Assembly (NCBI GenBank): GCA_023393095.1
Contig: JAEWMT010000013.1
Coordinates: 6,771-70,770, forward strand
From: Bacillota bacterium
Lineage (GTDB): Bacteria > Bacillota > Clostridia > Lachnospirales > Lachnospiraceae
Length of the DNA: 64,000 nucleotides
Direction of reading: 5' to 3'
Under the pieces are notes generated by a model. The model was not told the DNA's origin, searched no databases, and worked only from the letters and a program-made list of their open reading frames with translations. The position numbers were made by a program, and so were the translations under genes. The stretch's first letter is position 1. Each line of letters begins with the position of its first letter. This document shows, piece by piece, positions 28,352-36,867 of this stretch.

Positions 28352-29553
28352 GAAGATCCCCCCTCTCCTCCATCGGAGAGAACACTGCTTATCTCATCCT
28401 CTGACATAATCTGGATTATCCTCACACCCGTTTGCTTCATACCATCCACAATTCTCGTGGTATCCTCCGATACATCATCACTGATGAATAGTACACTGAC
28501 AGGATGACCATTTGAAACAGCCTGAACCAGGGTTAAATAAAGCTCCTTCGTCAAGCTGTGTGTTACTACAATAAGATATAAATCTTCTCTCCCATTTTGC
28601 ATTCCATCTTGAAGCAATATATGAACAGGTATATCCGATTTAAAATAGATCTTAGCACAATCTTTATAAAATGCATTAAAATCTGATTTCGAAGTAATCG
28701 TAACCAGCTTCTTTCCATTCATATCGTAGGTGATTGATGACTTTATTCTTCTAAGAGTATAATAATTTGTAATTGCAAGTACGCTTTCAATAATTTTATC
28801 TTCTGCTTTTATTACCTTAAGTTCATCCTCATTAATTTTAGCCAAATCCATAAAAATTGCTATTTCTGCCTTAGGTATGTATTGATATTTTCTGCTGATC
28901 AACTCATGCATTCGAGCGGAAGCCTTCCAATGAATTCTCTTCCCCTCATCTCCGGGAAAGTATTTTCTTATTTCAGTATCCAGGGATTCTTCAACCATAT
29001 TACTAGAGGAAAGAGGATTTTTTTCATCATGCTCTTTCAATGCGATCGAAAGACGCTCTAACTGAACTATTCTAGGTAATACAAGTACCCTAAGCCTTGT
29101 TTTTAACGGATAAGTAATCTGAAATAGATAAAGGAAATCCGTAATCTCAACCGAATCCACACCAACAACATACTCACCCCGGTAATTACATTTTATCCTG
29201 GTCTCCAGTCCGTCGCTTTCGCTGGGAATTAGACTGTATTCAATAATTCTATCAGCTGCCTCTATCGAAGATTTATCGCTTAAGAAATTAACCTTAATAT
29301 TACGAAAGGTTATGTAATCCTCATTGGTAATAACCATAGTATATTGCGTCCAGTCCCCTTTGACAATTCGATTGCTGCCCATAGACTGATATATCTTGAA
29401 GCGACTGTATACATATATGGTATATAAAAAAGAAATGATTGGAATCAAAATTGAAAGATAAAATAAGGCATAAGAAATATTGCCTCCATAATAGGATGCA
29501 AAAACACCACTTCCAATCATAAGTACTAGGTATATCAATCGGTTTATTTTCAT
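28345..29553 (-). CDS. DUF58 domain protein
   Basis: This protein of about 402 residues has two N-terminal membrane helices and a C-terminal DUF58 domain with the hallmark FPGDEGKRIHWKASARMHEL. DUF58 is related to VWA folds and is the usual partner of MoxR ATPases. The frame extends to a TTG at 29601 inside the MoxR gene, but I prefer the ATG at 29553 (MKINRLIYLVLMIG), which starts just before the first helix and lies 16 nt after the MoxR stop; neither has a strong ribosome binding site. It is the middle gene of a three-gene operon. Confidence 0.88.
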   Translation of the reverse strand: MKINRLIYLVLMIGSGVFASYYGGNISYALFYLSILIPIISFLYTIYVYSRFKIYQSMGSNRIVKGDWTQYTMVITNEDYITFRNIKVNFLSDKSSIEAADRIIEYSLIPSESDGLETRIKCNYRGEYVVGVDSVEITDFLYLFQITYPLKTRLRVLVLPRIVQLERLSIALKEHDEKNPLSSSNMVEESLDTEIRKYFPGDEGKRIHWKASARMHELISRKYQYIPKAEIAIFMDLAKINEDELKVIKAEDKIIESVLAITNYYTLRRIKSSITYDMNGKKLVTITSKSDFNAFYKDCAKIYFKSDIPVHILLQDGMQNGREDLYLIVVTHSLTKELYLTLVQAVSNGHPVSVLFISDDVSEDTTRIVDGMKQTGVRIIQIMSEDEISSVLSDGGEGGSSC

Positions 29554-29569
29554 AGCATAGTCCAATCCG

Positions 29570-30508
29570 CTAAGAAAGAACCGGTACGGGGATCTTAGCA
29601 ATAATGTGTTTTAATATGCCATCGACTTTCGTCTGGGATATCCTGGCTTCGGACGACAATATGATACGATGGGAAATAACCGGGTTAACCAGTCTCATAA
29701 TATCATCCGGTATACAATATTTCCTGCCTGATATGTATGCCTGTGCTTGTCCTGCCCGAAGAAGCGCAAGGGTAGCTCTGGGGCTTGCTCCAAGCTGGAT
29801 GTTCTTATCTTTTCTAGTCTCCTGTATCAGTTTTGTCGTATAATTAACAAGCTCTTGGCTTATCTTAACCTCTTCCACTTCCTTCTGCATCTGAAGGATC
29901 GTTTCACCATCAACGACTGGCTCATAGATTTTTGAGAGCTTATGACTCAAGAATCGGTCCGCCAGAATTTTTTCATCGCTCTCCTTAGGATAACCGATGG
30001 ATATCTTCATCATAAAACGATCCAGCTGTGCTTCCGGAAGATTATACGTACCAAGATAATCGATTGGATTTTGCGTAGCAATAACCATAAAAGGTCTTTC
30101 TAAGGGATAGGTAACTCCATCCACCGTAACCTGTCTTTCCTCCATCGCTTCCAGTAAGCTTGCCTGGGTCTTGGGCGAGGTTCGGTTTATCTCATCCGCC
30201 AGTACAATATGATTCATAATCGCACCCTTGGTATACTCGAATTTACCGGTCTGCATATTATAAATGGATAACCCGGTCACATCTCCCGGAAGTGTATCGG
30301 GCGTAAATTGAATTCTTGTAAAGCCACAGTCAATCGTCTGGGCAAGTGTTTTCGCAAGGGTAGTCTTTCCAACACCCGGTACATCCTCAAGGAGTAAATG
30401 CCCACCTGCAAGTAAGGTAATTAGGGTATATTCAATTACTTCCCGTTTACCAACGATAACACGTTCCATATTGCTGACAATTGTTTTAACTTTATTTTGA
30501 TTTTCCAT
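29570..30508 (-). CDS. MoxR-family AAA+ ATPase
   Basis: This 312-residue ATPase has Walker A EDVPGVGKTTLA, Walker B VLADEINR, a sensor motif IATQNPIDYLGTYNLPEAQLDRF and the MoxR C-terminal lid with GASPRATLALLRAG. MoxR proteins act as chaperones with VWA- or DUF58-type partners, here the next gene. It heads the operon that also carries the transglutaminase-like protein. The length and motifs are typical of the MRP-type MoxR subgroup. Confidence 0.95.
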   Translation of the reverse strand: MENQNKVKTIVSNMERVIVGKREVIEYTLITLLAGGHLLLEDVPGVGKTTLAKTLAQTIDCGFTRIQFTPDTLPGDVTGLSIYNMQTGKFEYTKGAIMNHIVLADEINRTSPKTQASLLEAMEERQVTVDGVTYPLERPFMVIATQNPIDYLGTYNLPEAQLDRFMMKISIGYPKESDEKILADRFLSHKLSKIYEPVVDGETILQMQKEVEEVKISQELVNYTTKLIQETRKDKNIQLGASPRATLALLRAGQAQAYISGRKYCIPDDIMRLVNPVISHRIILSSEARISQTKVDGILKHIIAKIPVPVLS

Positions 30509-30710
30509 TCCATAACCCTTTCTTAGTTAGTTTTAATACTCCCTTACTGTATTATACTTTATTTATCATATTATGTTCAATGTGCGAATTGCCAAGTAAT
30601 TACCATGTTTTTTATACAAAAATACTTAACTAAATTGTATTTCTCAATATTTATTGTTAAAATTAAGATATGTGATATTTTCTATTATATCGTGGAGGAG
30701 GAATAAGTAT

Positions 30711-30878
30711 ATGATGTCCATCTGGGGTGCCTTAATAATCGTATTCTATTGCTTAGTCATTGGGGCTATTGTTTATGCAATTATGAGTCATATTGGCAGG
30801 TTTTTTAAATTTTCTGAGTTTCTAGAAGCTTTTTACCATAAGATAATGCCATATATTAAAAAGTTGATAAAGAAGTAA
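30711..30878 (+). CDS. Small membrane protein, 55 residues
   Basis: The frame starts at ATG 30711, after a very strong GGAGGAGGAAT site, and encodes MMSIWGALIIVFYC..., with one helix at about residues 4-27 and a basic amphipathic tail ending IKKLIKK. I do not recognise a family. A longer frame from 30654 has no ribosome binding site. It stands alone between the MoxR operon and the nucleosidase gene. The Lys-rich end would face the cytoplasm or bind membrane phospholipid. A short hairpin follows at 30900-30925. Confidence 0.65.
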   Translation: MMSIWGALIIVFYCLVIGAIVYAIMSHIGRFFKFSEFLEAFYHKIMPYIKKLIKK

Positions 30879-30990
30879 GCTTGCCTTTGACCTTGATTTT
30901 CACCTCAATACTATTACTGAGGTGATATATACCATCTTTATAGTTTACCTTGGTCTATCAATTTCCTTCTTAAATAAAAAAGGTTCTATA

Positions 30991-31084
30991 AAAATAGGGG
31001 CTGCCGCACAATAATCGTTTGTATTAATTTCAAGTGTTTGAATCTCTTACCTTGAAATCAACTCGAATTATGTGCGACAGCCCC
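30991..31084 (-). terminator. Terminator of the MTA/SAH nucleosidase gene
   Basis: On the minus strand GGGGCTGTCGCACATAAT pairs with ATTATTGTGCGGCAGCCCC, with an inner hairpin TTGATTTCAAG/CTTGAAATTAA, and is followed by TATTTTT. It begins 15 nt after the stop codon. The stem is of the same kind as that at 4123-4175. Confidence 0.85.
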
Positions 31085-31098
31085 ATATTAATTTCATC

Positions 31099-31797
31099 TT
31101 ATAGTCTTTCTAGCAGCCCTTCTAAAAGTTTAACGGTATGTCCGATTGCTATTTCTTCAAACTCCGAATAAGTCATCTCTGCACTATGATCCGCCTTATC
31201 AGATATTGCTCTGATAATCAAAAATGGAATCTGATTCAGGTAAGCTGTATGTGCAATTGAGGCACCCTCCATCTCCGTACAGTAGCCTTCAAATTGATCA
31301 ACAAGCCACTGTTTTTTGCTGCTATCCGAGATAAACTGATCTCCGCTCACGATTCTTCCGGTATGAACACCTACTTCAGGGATCACCTTGGTACACACCT
31401 CTTTCGCTAGGTTCATCAATTTCTCATCCGCCTGAAAAATGGAGCTATCCATTCTAGGAATCACTCCCGGTTCATATCCGAAACCGGTTGCGTCCATATC
31501 ATGCTGTAGGGTATCGGTTGAAAGAACGATATCTGCTATATCAATTTCATTTCGTAAAGAGCCCGCAACACCAGTATTAATAACAGCACTAACCTGATAC
31601 AGATCAGCTAAAATCTGAGTACAGACAGCTGCATTCACCTTACCGATACCACAGCGCACCACCACGGCATTCTTACCGTTTAGTGTCCCTTCACAAAATT
31701 CCATGGATGCTATATTTTTCACAACTGCATCCTTCATCCGGCTTTTTAATATATTCACTTCCTCATCCATCGCTCCGATGATTCCTATTTTGTTCAT
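31099..31797 (-). CDS. mtnN: 5'-methylthioadenosine/S-adenosylhomocysteine nucleosidase
   Basis: This 232-residue enzyme removes adenine from methylthioadenosine and S-adenosylhomocysteine in methionine salvage and SAM by-product removal. It has the start KIGIIGAMDEEV, the phosphorylase-type TGVAGSLRNEI, the substrate motif CTEMEGASIAHTA and the catalytic Asp in ISDKADHSAEM. The length is standard. The start follows AGGAGGAAAAG. It is a single-gene unit with a clear terminator. Confidence 0.96.
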   Translation of the reverse strand: MNKIGIIGAMDEEVNILKSRMKDAVVKNIASMEFCEGTLNGKNAVVVRCGIGKVNAAVCTQILADLYQVSAVINTGVAGSLRNEIDIADIVLSTDTLQHDMDATGFGYEPGVIPRMDSSIFQADEKLMNLAKEVCTKVIPEVGVHTGRIVSGDQFISDSSKKQWLVDQFEGYCTEMEGASIAHTAYLNQIPFLIIRAISDKADHSAEMTYSEFEEIAIGHTVKLLEGLLERL

Positions 31798-31843
31798 TTC
31801 TTTTCCTCCTGCTATCCGACTGTAATTCTGAATTAATTCTATC

Positions 31844-32019
31844 CTAATTACTGTATAAATACAAATGTTGTTCTATCTTTTTATTTAATTTTTTATATAT
31901 GCCAAGTTCCAGACCAAATAATAAACCAAGACATATCCCTTGGGTTAGGTTAAGAAAATAATTCTGTATACTACGCTAAGACATAATCCTATCAATAATA
32001 TATCTACTGATTTCTGCAT
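31844..32019 (-). pseudogene. Small membrane protein gene, apparently frameshifted
   Basis: An ATG at 32019 with GGAGG eight bases upstream opens a frame for a hydrophobic peptide, MQKSVDILLIGLCLSVVYRI, that stops after 24 codons at 31945. A second frame continues immediately with NYFLNLTQGICLGLLFGLEL, then GIYKKLNKKIE, and stops at 31844. Together they read like a two-helix small membrane protein of about 58 residues with a single frameshift near 31960. It could instead be a genuine 24-residue peptide. The family is not recognised. Confidence 0.4.
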
Positions 32020-32090
32020 AGTTATGCCTCCAATTTACATGAATTGATTATCTATATATGTTCCTCAGCATTAGTCGGAATCTGTCTAAC

Positions 32091-33542
32091 TTAATATAAT
32101 CCTTTTTCTATTTCCTTTAACCACTTTTCTGTCTTATATTGATCCGAAGCGGCTAAACAATTATCTTTTGTACTATACTTTAGTTCCCCATTCTCCGTGC
32201 TCATAAGGAGATAACTGTTTTTCAGATAAGCATTTACCTTTTTTGCAAAAGTCCTGAATTTTTTCTCGTTGAACGAATTTGTTGTACCTTTTTTCTCAGA
32301 AAAAGAGTATGAATTACTATCAATGATCTCCATTGTACCTTGACTGGTAATAGAATAAACTACATACATAAAGTCTGCTTGACCAGTACACTCGTGGGGA
32401 TTAAACACGAGAAGATACTCTTTTTGTTTTATTTTACAAAGATAAACGGAATTCCATCCTGCATGGGAGGTATGTGCATATTCCAACCGGGTCGTCTTTC
32501 CTTTTGAATCTGTTAATTCCAGAAATGCCAGATCTCCTGCTTCCTTTGTTTTATATATATTAAGTTTATCCTTACCGCCATCATGGGTAAGATCTGCGTT
32601 AAATTCTGCTAATTGTGTTGAATCAGAACTGCTTACAGAATCAAATTCTGAACTAGCACCCTTTTTATAACGGTAGTTTATACAAGTAGTATTAATCTGT
32701 TTCTTTCCCTTCTTATTTGCCAGTGTGACTGACACCGTGTCATTATCGGCTCCCTTATCGTATTTGATTTTACTAATATAATAATCATTATTCTTATTCT
32801 GATATAGGATATCCCCAAAATAGTTATATACTTTATCCTTTTGTACGTAAATCAGACTGGCAGTCGAATCATTCTTATAGATAAAAGTAGTTCCGCTGCC
32901 TTTAAAAACAAAGTCCATCTTTTCCACATCAAAAACTGCACAATATTTTACATCCGGGCTGATATAACATTCCAATATAAGCGACGGTTCCGGCCAATCA
33001 GCGTCTCCAAGCCAAGTATCCTTTGTTATGGAGGTAATACGAGAATCCAGTTTCCTCATATCGTATTCTTTTCCGTTAATATGAAAAGACGATAAGCCAC
33101 GGGAATAAGTTGATTTTGCTTTCTCCAGATACGCTTTTCGAATAGGCCAGATATACAATTGCTCTGCCTGATCATAATAAAACTTTCCATTGCAGGATAT
33201 TATGAAATTATCATAAACATTTATTGTTGTCAGTTCCTTCCCCGCAGTATCATAAAAGGTAAGAGAATATTGATATTCCGGTATATAACCACCCTTTATT
33301 TCATAGGACTTAAAAGTAGACAGTTTACCGGAAATATCTTTAATAAAATCTAAATCAGTAATGCTTATCCCATCACTCTCAGTATTACTTTTTACTAAAA
33401 TAGACGCTGTTACCGATTGATCGAATTGAATATTATCGTCTTTCTCAATCACTATTGCTTTATTCTGATTTGCTAAACCATCAAAACTGCATCCCAAAAG
33501 CAACAATAAGAATAAAAATACCAAAATAATTCCCCGCCTCAT
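32091..33542 (-). CDS. Hypothetical secreted lipoprotein
   Basis: This 483-residue protein starts at ATG 33542 after GGAGGAG (a longer frame by six codons lacks a site). It has a lipoprotein signal peptide with lipobox LLLGC and then a mixed, Lys- and Tyr-rich region of beta character. The middle contains Ser-rich QLAEFNADLTHDGGKDKLNIY, which resembles the FG-GAP/VCBS-like repeats of surface proteins that bind calcium, but too weakly to call. I recognise no family. It should be anchored outside the membrane. Neighbouring genes give no functional hint. Confidence 0.7.
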   Translation of the reverse strand: MRRGIILVFLFLLLLLGCSFDGLANQNKAIVIEKDDNIQFDQSVTASILVKSNTESDGISITDLDFIKDISGKLSTFKSYEIKGGYIPEYQYSLTFYDTAGKELTTINVYDNFIISCNGKFYYDQAEQLYIWPIRKAYLEKAKSTYSRGLSSFHINGKEYDMRKLDSRITSITKDTWLGDADWPEPSLILECYISPDVKYCAVFDVEKMDFVFKGSGTTFIYKNDSTASLIYVQKDKVYNYFGDILYQNKNNDYYISKIKYDKGADNDTVSVTLANKKGKKQINTTCINYRYKKGASSEFDSVSSSDSTQLAEFNADLTHDGGKDKLNIYKTKEAGDLAFLELTDSKGKTTRLEYAHTSHAGWNSVYLCKIKQKEYLLVFNPHECTGQADFMYVVYSITSQGTMEIIDSNSYSFSEKKGTTNSFNEKKFRTFAKKVNAYLKNSYLLMSTENGELKYSTKDNCLAASDQYKTEKWLKEIEKGLY

Positions 33543-33714
33543 ACAAACTCCTCCTAACAAATCATTAAAGTTTTACCCAGATTAAAATAAATTCAAAATA
33601 TTCATCGTTTTGAAATCAAAGCTGACGCTCTTCATTTTTAAACGGAGATTCAGCCTCCGCAATTCCAACCAAATATACTGAACATAAACATATTGAAAGC
33701 ATCCTTTTCTCCTG

Positions 33715-34454
33715 CTATTCCTTTAATAAGTTATTTAATAAAAGCTCTTTATTATTAATGAACAATTCTGTTATCTTATAGCTTTCAGTTTCTTTATATT
33801 TGATTTCATTAATTTCTCCATTATCAAAAGATAATATAGCTGCTGCGGGAGTTCCAAGTAAAATAGGGGAATGGCTTGCAATAATAAACTGCGTTCCCTG
33901 CTTTGCAAGATTATGGATAAGCATCAATAAAGTTAACTGTCTTTGCGGAGATAATGCAGCCTCCGGCTCATCCAGAATATAAATGCCCTGTGCACTGAAG
34001 CGATTTTGGATTAATGCAAGAAAGCTTTCTCCGTGTGACTGTTCATGCAGTGATTTTCCACCATAGCTACTATAATATTTATCATAATCATCTCCGTCCC
34101 TATAATCTTCCGCTTTGCTGGCAACATTATAGAAGCTTTCTGCTCTGAGAAAGAAATTACCCTTTGGTCTATTTGTGCCCTTCACTAATGTAATAGCTTT
34201 ATGTAATTCGGAATGGGTATCAACAGAGGAAAAATTAAAATTTCTATTTCCTCCTTCCGGATTAAAACCATAAGCTACTGCAATACTTTCTATCAGGGTT
34301 GATTTTCCTGTACCATTTTCCCTACAAAAAATGTAATATTACTATGAAAATCCAGTTTATCAATAGATTTGATTGCAGGAATTTTTCTGATGTAGTTATC
34401 CACATCAACTCCGTTCCAGTCTATTTTTATCCCCCGAATAAATAATTTATCCAT
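33715..34454 (-). pseudogene. AAA/ABC-type ATPase broken by a one-base deletion in Walker A
   Basis: An ATG at 34454 with a GAGG site opens a frame MDKLFIRGIKIDWNG...ITFFVG that loses phase exactly in the Walker A motif. The DNA reads GTAGGGAAAATGGTACAGG; one extra G would restore GENGTGKST and join the two frames into a protein of about 247 residues. Downstream are the signature-like SLHEQSHGES, Walker B IYILDEPEAALSPQ and switch FIIASHSPIL. It is of the RecF/SMC-like single-gene ATPase type seen in defence and repair settings. The deletion lies in a G-run (34320-34322), so it could be phase variation, recent loss or a sequencing error. Confidence 0.8.
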
Positions 34455-34706
34455 GCATACCTCTTTTAATTCTTTTAAGATTTAGTTAGTAACCAACATA
34501 AAATTCGTCTATTTATTACCTGCAATCCGCTATAATATCATTTGTTTATTTTGCTATACATTGTAAATATTTTGCTACGTAAACTTGTTCTAATATTATA
34601 CAGTAATGTGCAAGTAAAGTAAAATTAAAATAGTAGTTCAGCATAGCCAGAGATTCTGCTGGATGATTTCTAGCTAGGCTAAACTGTTACAAATTAAATT
34701 AAGCCA
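34455..34706. other. AT-rich divergent intergenic region, no gene seen
   Basis: This lies between the divergent ATPase pseudogene and the TSCPD gene. An imperfect hairpin near 34640-34690 (AGTTCAGCATAGCC with GGCTAAACT) is the only structure noted. No coding frame with a ribosome binding site was found. Confidence 0.4.
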
Positions 34707-34735
34707 TTGCAAAAAATTTTACTGTGAGATACAAT
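34707..34735 (+). promoter_or_regulatory. Putative sigma-A promoter of the TSCPD-murG operon
   Basis: TTGCAA, a 17-nt spacer, then TACAAT, about 75 nt upstream of the TSCPD start. It fits the consensus at both boxes apart from two bases. Confidence 0.6.
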
Positions 34736-34813
34736 GTATTCAATTATGAGTGCCCTTCTCACGAGGATACACATACATTAAGAATAGAACATACGTAAAA
34801 GAAAGGGTTTACC

Positions 34814-35065
34814 ATGAAATATAAAACTTCGGGCGTATGCAGCCGTGAAATCAATTTTGAAATAGATGAAAATACAAATACCATAAAGAAGGTTCAATTT
34901 CTCGGGGGATGTTCCGGAAATGCAAGCGGTCTTTCAAAATTGCTTGTAGGAATGAAGGTAGATGATGTAATCGCATTATTGGAAGGAACCACTTGCGGTT
35001 TTAAGCCCACCTCCTGCCCTGATCAATTAGCAAAAGCTTTAAAAACTTGGAGGGCAAACGCATGA
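34814..35065 (+). CDS. TSCPD domain protein (TIGR03905 type)
   Basis: This 83-residue protein has the conserved Cys residues C9, C33, C61 and C68 and the eponymous TSCPD motif at 66-70, with GGCSGNASG at 31-39. Members are short, uncharacterised proteins related to a domain at the end of some class II ribonucleotide reductases; the cysteines suggest metal or redox use. Its stop overlaps the murG start in an ATGA, so the two are translationally coupled. No experimentally known role is available to me. Confidence 0.85.
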   Translation: MKYKTSGVCSREINFEIDENTNTIKKVQFLGGCSGNASGLSKLLVGMKVDDVIALLEGTTCGFKPTSCPDQLAKALKTWRANA

Positions 35066-36126
35066 AACGAATTATATTAACTGGAGGCGGTACTGCTGGC
35101 CATGTAACTCCTTGTATCGCCTTATTGCCGGAGTTACAAAAGGAAGGATACGATATCCAATATATCGGTTCTTATAATGGAATTGAGAAAAAACTGATTG
35201 AAGAATATAATATACCGTACCACGGAATCTCCTCCGGTAAATTGAGAAGATATTTTGATCCCAAGAACTTTTCTGATCCCTTTAAGGTAATGAAGGGTTA
35301 TTTTGAGGCCAAAAAACTTCTGAAGCGACTAAAGCCCGATATTGTATTTTCCAAAGGCGGTTTTGTAACTGTACCTGTCGTCATGGCCGCCAAAAAGCAT
35401 AAAATTCCGGTTATCATTCATGAATCCGATATGACACCGGGGCTGGCGAATAAGCTAGCCATTCCTTCTGCTACAAAGGTTTGCGCAAACTTTCCCGAAA
35501 CTGTTAAATTCCTTCCTGCTGAGAAGGCTGTACTTACTGGAACTCCAATTCGTAAAGAATTATTTTCCGGAAACAAAATTAAAGGACTTGATTTCTGTGG
35601 TTTCTCTGCAAATAAGCCTGTTATTCTGATTATTGGCGGAAGTACCGGTTCCAAAGTAATTAATGATGTAATTCGGGGAATGCTACCAACCTTGCTAAGA
35701 GAATACCAAGTGATTCATCTCTGTGGTAAAGGAAATCTCGATGAGCGTTTTAATGATACTGTAGGATATGCTCAATATGAATATATTAAAGCAGAGTTAA
35801 GTGATCTGATGGCGGCTGCCGATCTTATAATTTCCAGAGCCGGTGCCAATGCCATTTGCGAAATACTTGCACTGCGTAAGCCTAACATATTGATCCCTCT
35901 ATCTGCTGCAGCCAGCCGCGGCGATCAGATATTGAATGCTGAATCCTTTGAGCATCAGGGATATTCTTTTGTACTTAAAGAGGAGGACTTAAGTATAAGC
36001 CATCTCTTAGAATCCATACGTACTGTTTTGGAAGCAAAGCAGGAATATATCGATGCAATGAATCAGAGTTCTTTAAATAACTCCATAGAAACGATTGTTC
36101 AGTTGATTAAAGAAATAACCAAATAA
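35062..36126 (+). CDS. murG: UDP-N-acetylglucosamine--MurNAc-pentapeptide transferase (MurG)
   Basis: This protein of about 354 residues adds GlcNAc to lipid I to give lipid II at the inner face of the membrane. It starts MKRIILTGGGTAGHVTP, with the phosphate-binding GGGTAGH loop; it also has GGFVTVPVV, IIGGSTGSKVIND and the donor-site AADLIISRAGANAICEI. I start at ATG 35062, which overlaps the TSCPD stop and follows GGAGG; the earlier ATG is inside the upstream gene. It is away from the usual dcw division cluster, as in several Clostridia with a second or detached murG. Confidence 0.96.
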   Translation: MKRIILTGGGTAGHVTPCIALLPELQKEGYDIQYIGSYNGIEKKLIEEYNIPYHGISSGKLRRYFDPKNFSDPFKVMKGYFEAKKLLKRLKPDIVFSKGGFVTVPVVMAAKKHKIPVIIHESDMTPGLANKLAIPSATKVCANFPETVKFLPAEKAVLTGTPIRKELFSGNKIKGLDFCGFSANKPVILIIGGSTGSKVINDVIRGMLPTLLREYQVIHLCGKGNLDERFNDTVGYAQYEYIKAELSDLMAAADLIISRAGANAICEILALRKPNILIPLSAAASRGDQILNAESFEHQGYSFVLKEEDLSISHLLESIRTVLEAKQEYIDAMNQSSLNNSIETIVQLIKEITK

Positions 36127-36169
36127 TTCTAGCTGATATTGAGAAAATATCTATATACTTTATATAAAA

Positions 36170-36218
36170 AGTACAACGTTCTGTGACTTTTGATCTCAGA
36201 ACGTTGTGCTAATTTTTT
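36170..36218 (+). terminator. Bidirectional terminator between murG and the HIT gene
   Basis: GTACAACGTTCTG pairs with CAGAACGTTGTGC and is followed by T-rich tracts on both strands (AATTTTTT on plus, TACTTTTTAT on minus). It lies between two convergent genes and should end both. Confidence 0.85.
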
Positions 36219-36302
36219 AACATATTATTAGTAGATCACTGACAGGAATGTATTAAAGTTATAATAAGTATACTATAACCTAATGATAACAAATCCAGCT
36301 CT

Positions 36303-36716
36303 TTATGATACTCTTGCTGCAATTGCTGCGGCTATGGCTGCAGCTTCTCCGTCTTCATATTTTTGATTCGTCCAAGGTACAATGACATGGTCATCATTGT
36401 ATCTCGGTATTACATGAATATGGAAATGAAAAACCGTCTGTCCTGCTGCCTCTCCGTTGTTCTGTAATATATTAATACCATCACATTTTAACTCTTCTTT
36501 CATTGCCTGAGCTATCCTACGTGCTACAATGAGAGCCTTAGAAGCAACCGAATCCTCTAACTCGTACAGATTTGCATAATGTTTCTTCGACAAAATAATT
36601 ATATGCCCTTTTGCTGCGGGAGCAATATCCATGATTGCTTTAAAATCCTCATCCTCAAACACTGTTGCCGAAGGAATCTCTCCAGCTATAATTCTACAAA
36701 AAATACAGTCACTCAT
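36303..36716 (-). CDS. HIT-family protein (HinT-like)
   Basis: This 137-residue protein is a histidine-triad nucleotide hydrolase or transferase. It has the Cys-rich start CIFCRIIAGEIPS, a metal or structural site, and the triad FHFHIHVIPR (His97, 99, 101), which hydrolyses purine phosphoramidates or AMP esters. The length is standard for bacterial HinT. It is convergent with murG and divergent from the kinase gene. No operon partner. Confidence 0.95.
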   Translation of the reverse strand: MSDCIFCRIIAGEIPSATVFEDEDFKAIMDIAPAAKGHIIILSKKHYANLYELEDSVASKALIVARRIAQAMKEELKCDGINILQNNGEAAGQTVFHFHIHVIPRYNDDHVIVPWTNQKYEDGEAAAIAAAIAARVS

Positions 36717-36763
36717 TGTAAAAAGCCTCCTATTATAGCAATATTTTCATTGCAAATTTTTCC

Positions 36764-36801
36764 AATATTTGATAATATTTATGTGTCGAATATTTGATAA
36801 T
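36764..36801 (+). promoter_or_regulatory. Direct repeat and Spo0A-box-like site upstream of the stand-alone kinase
   Basis: AATATTTGATAAT occurs twice, at 36764-36776 and 36789-36801, 25 bp apart. Between them is TGTCGAA (36784-36790), matching the 7-base Spo0A box TGNCGAA. The site is 78-104 nt upstream of the kinase gene and also upstream of the HIT gene. A 7-base match has a real chance of being coincidental. Confidence 0.35.
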
Positions 36802-36867
36802 TTATCATTAGGCTAAAACACCTTTTTAATTCCAGTGTAGCCGCTTAATGCTTAGGGGGTTAAAATA

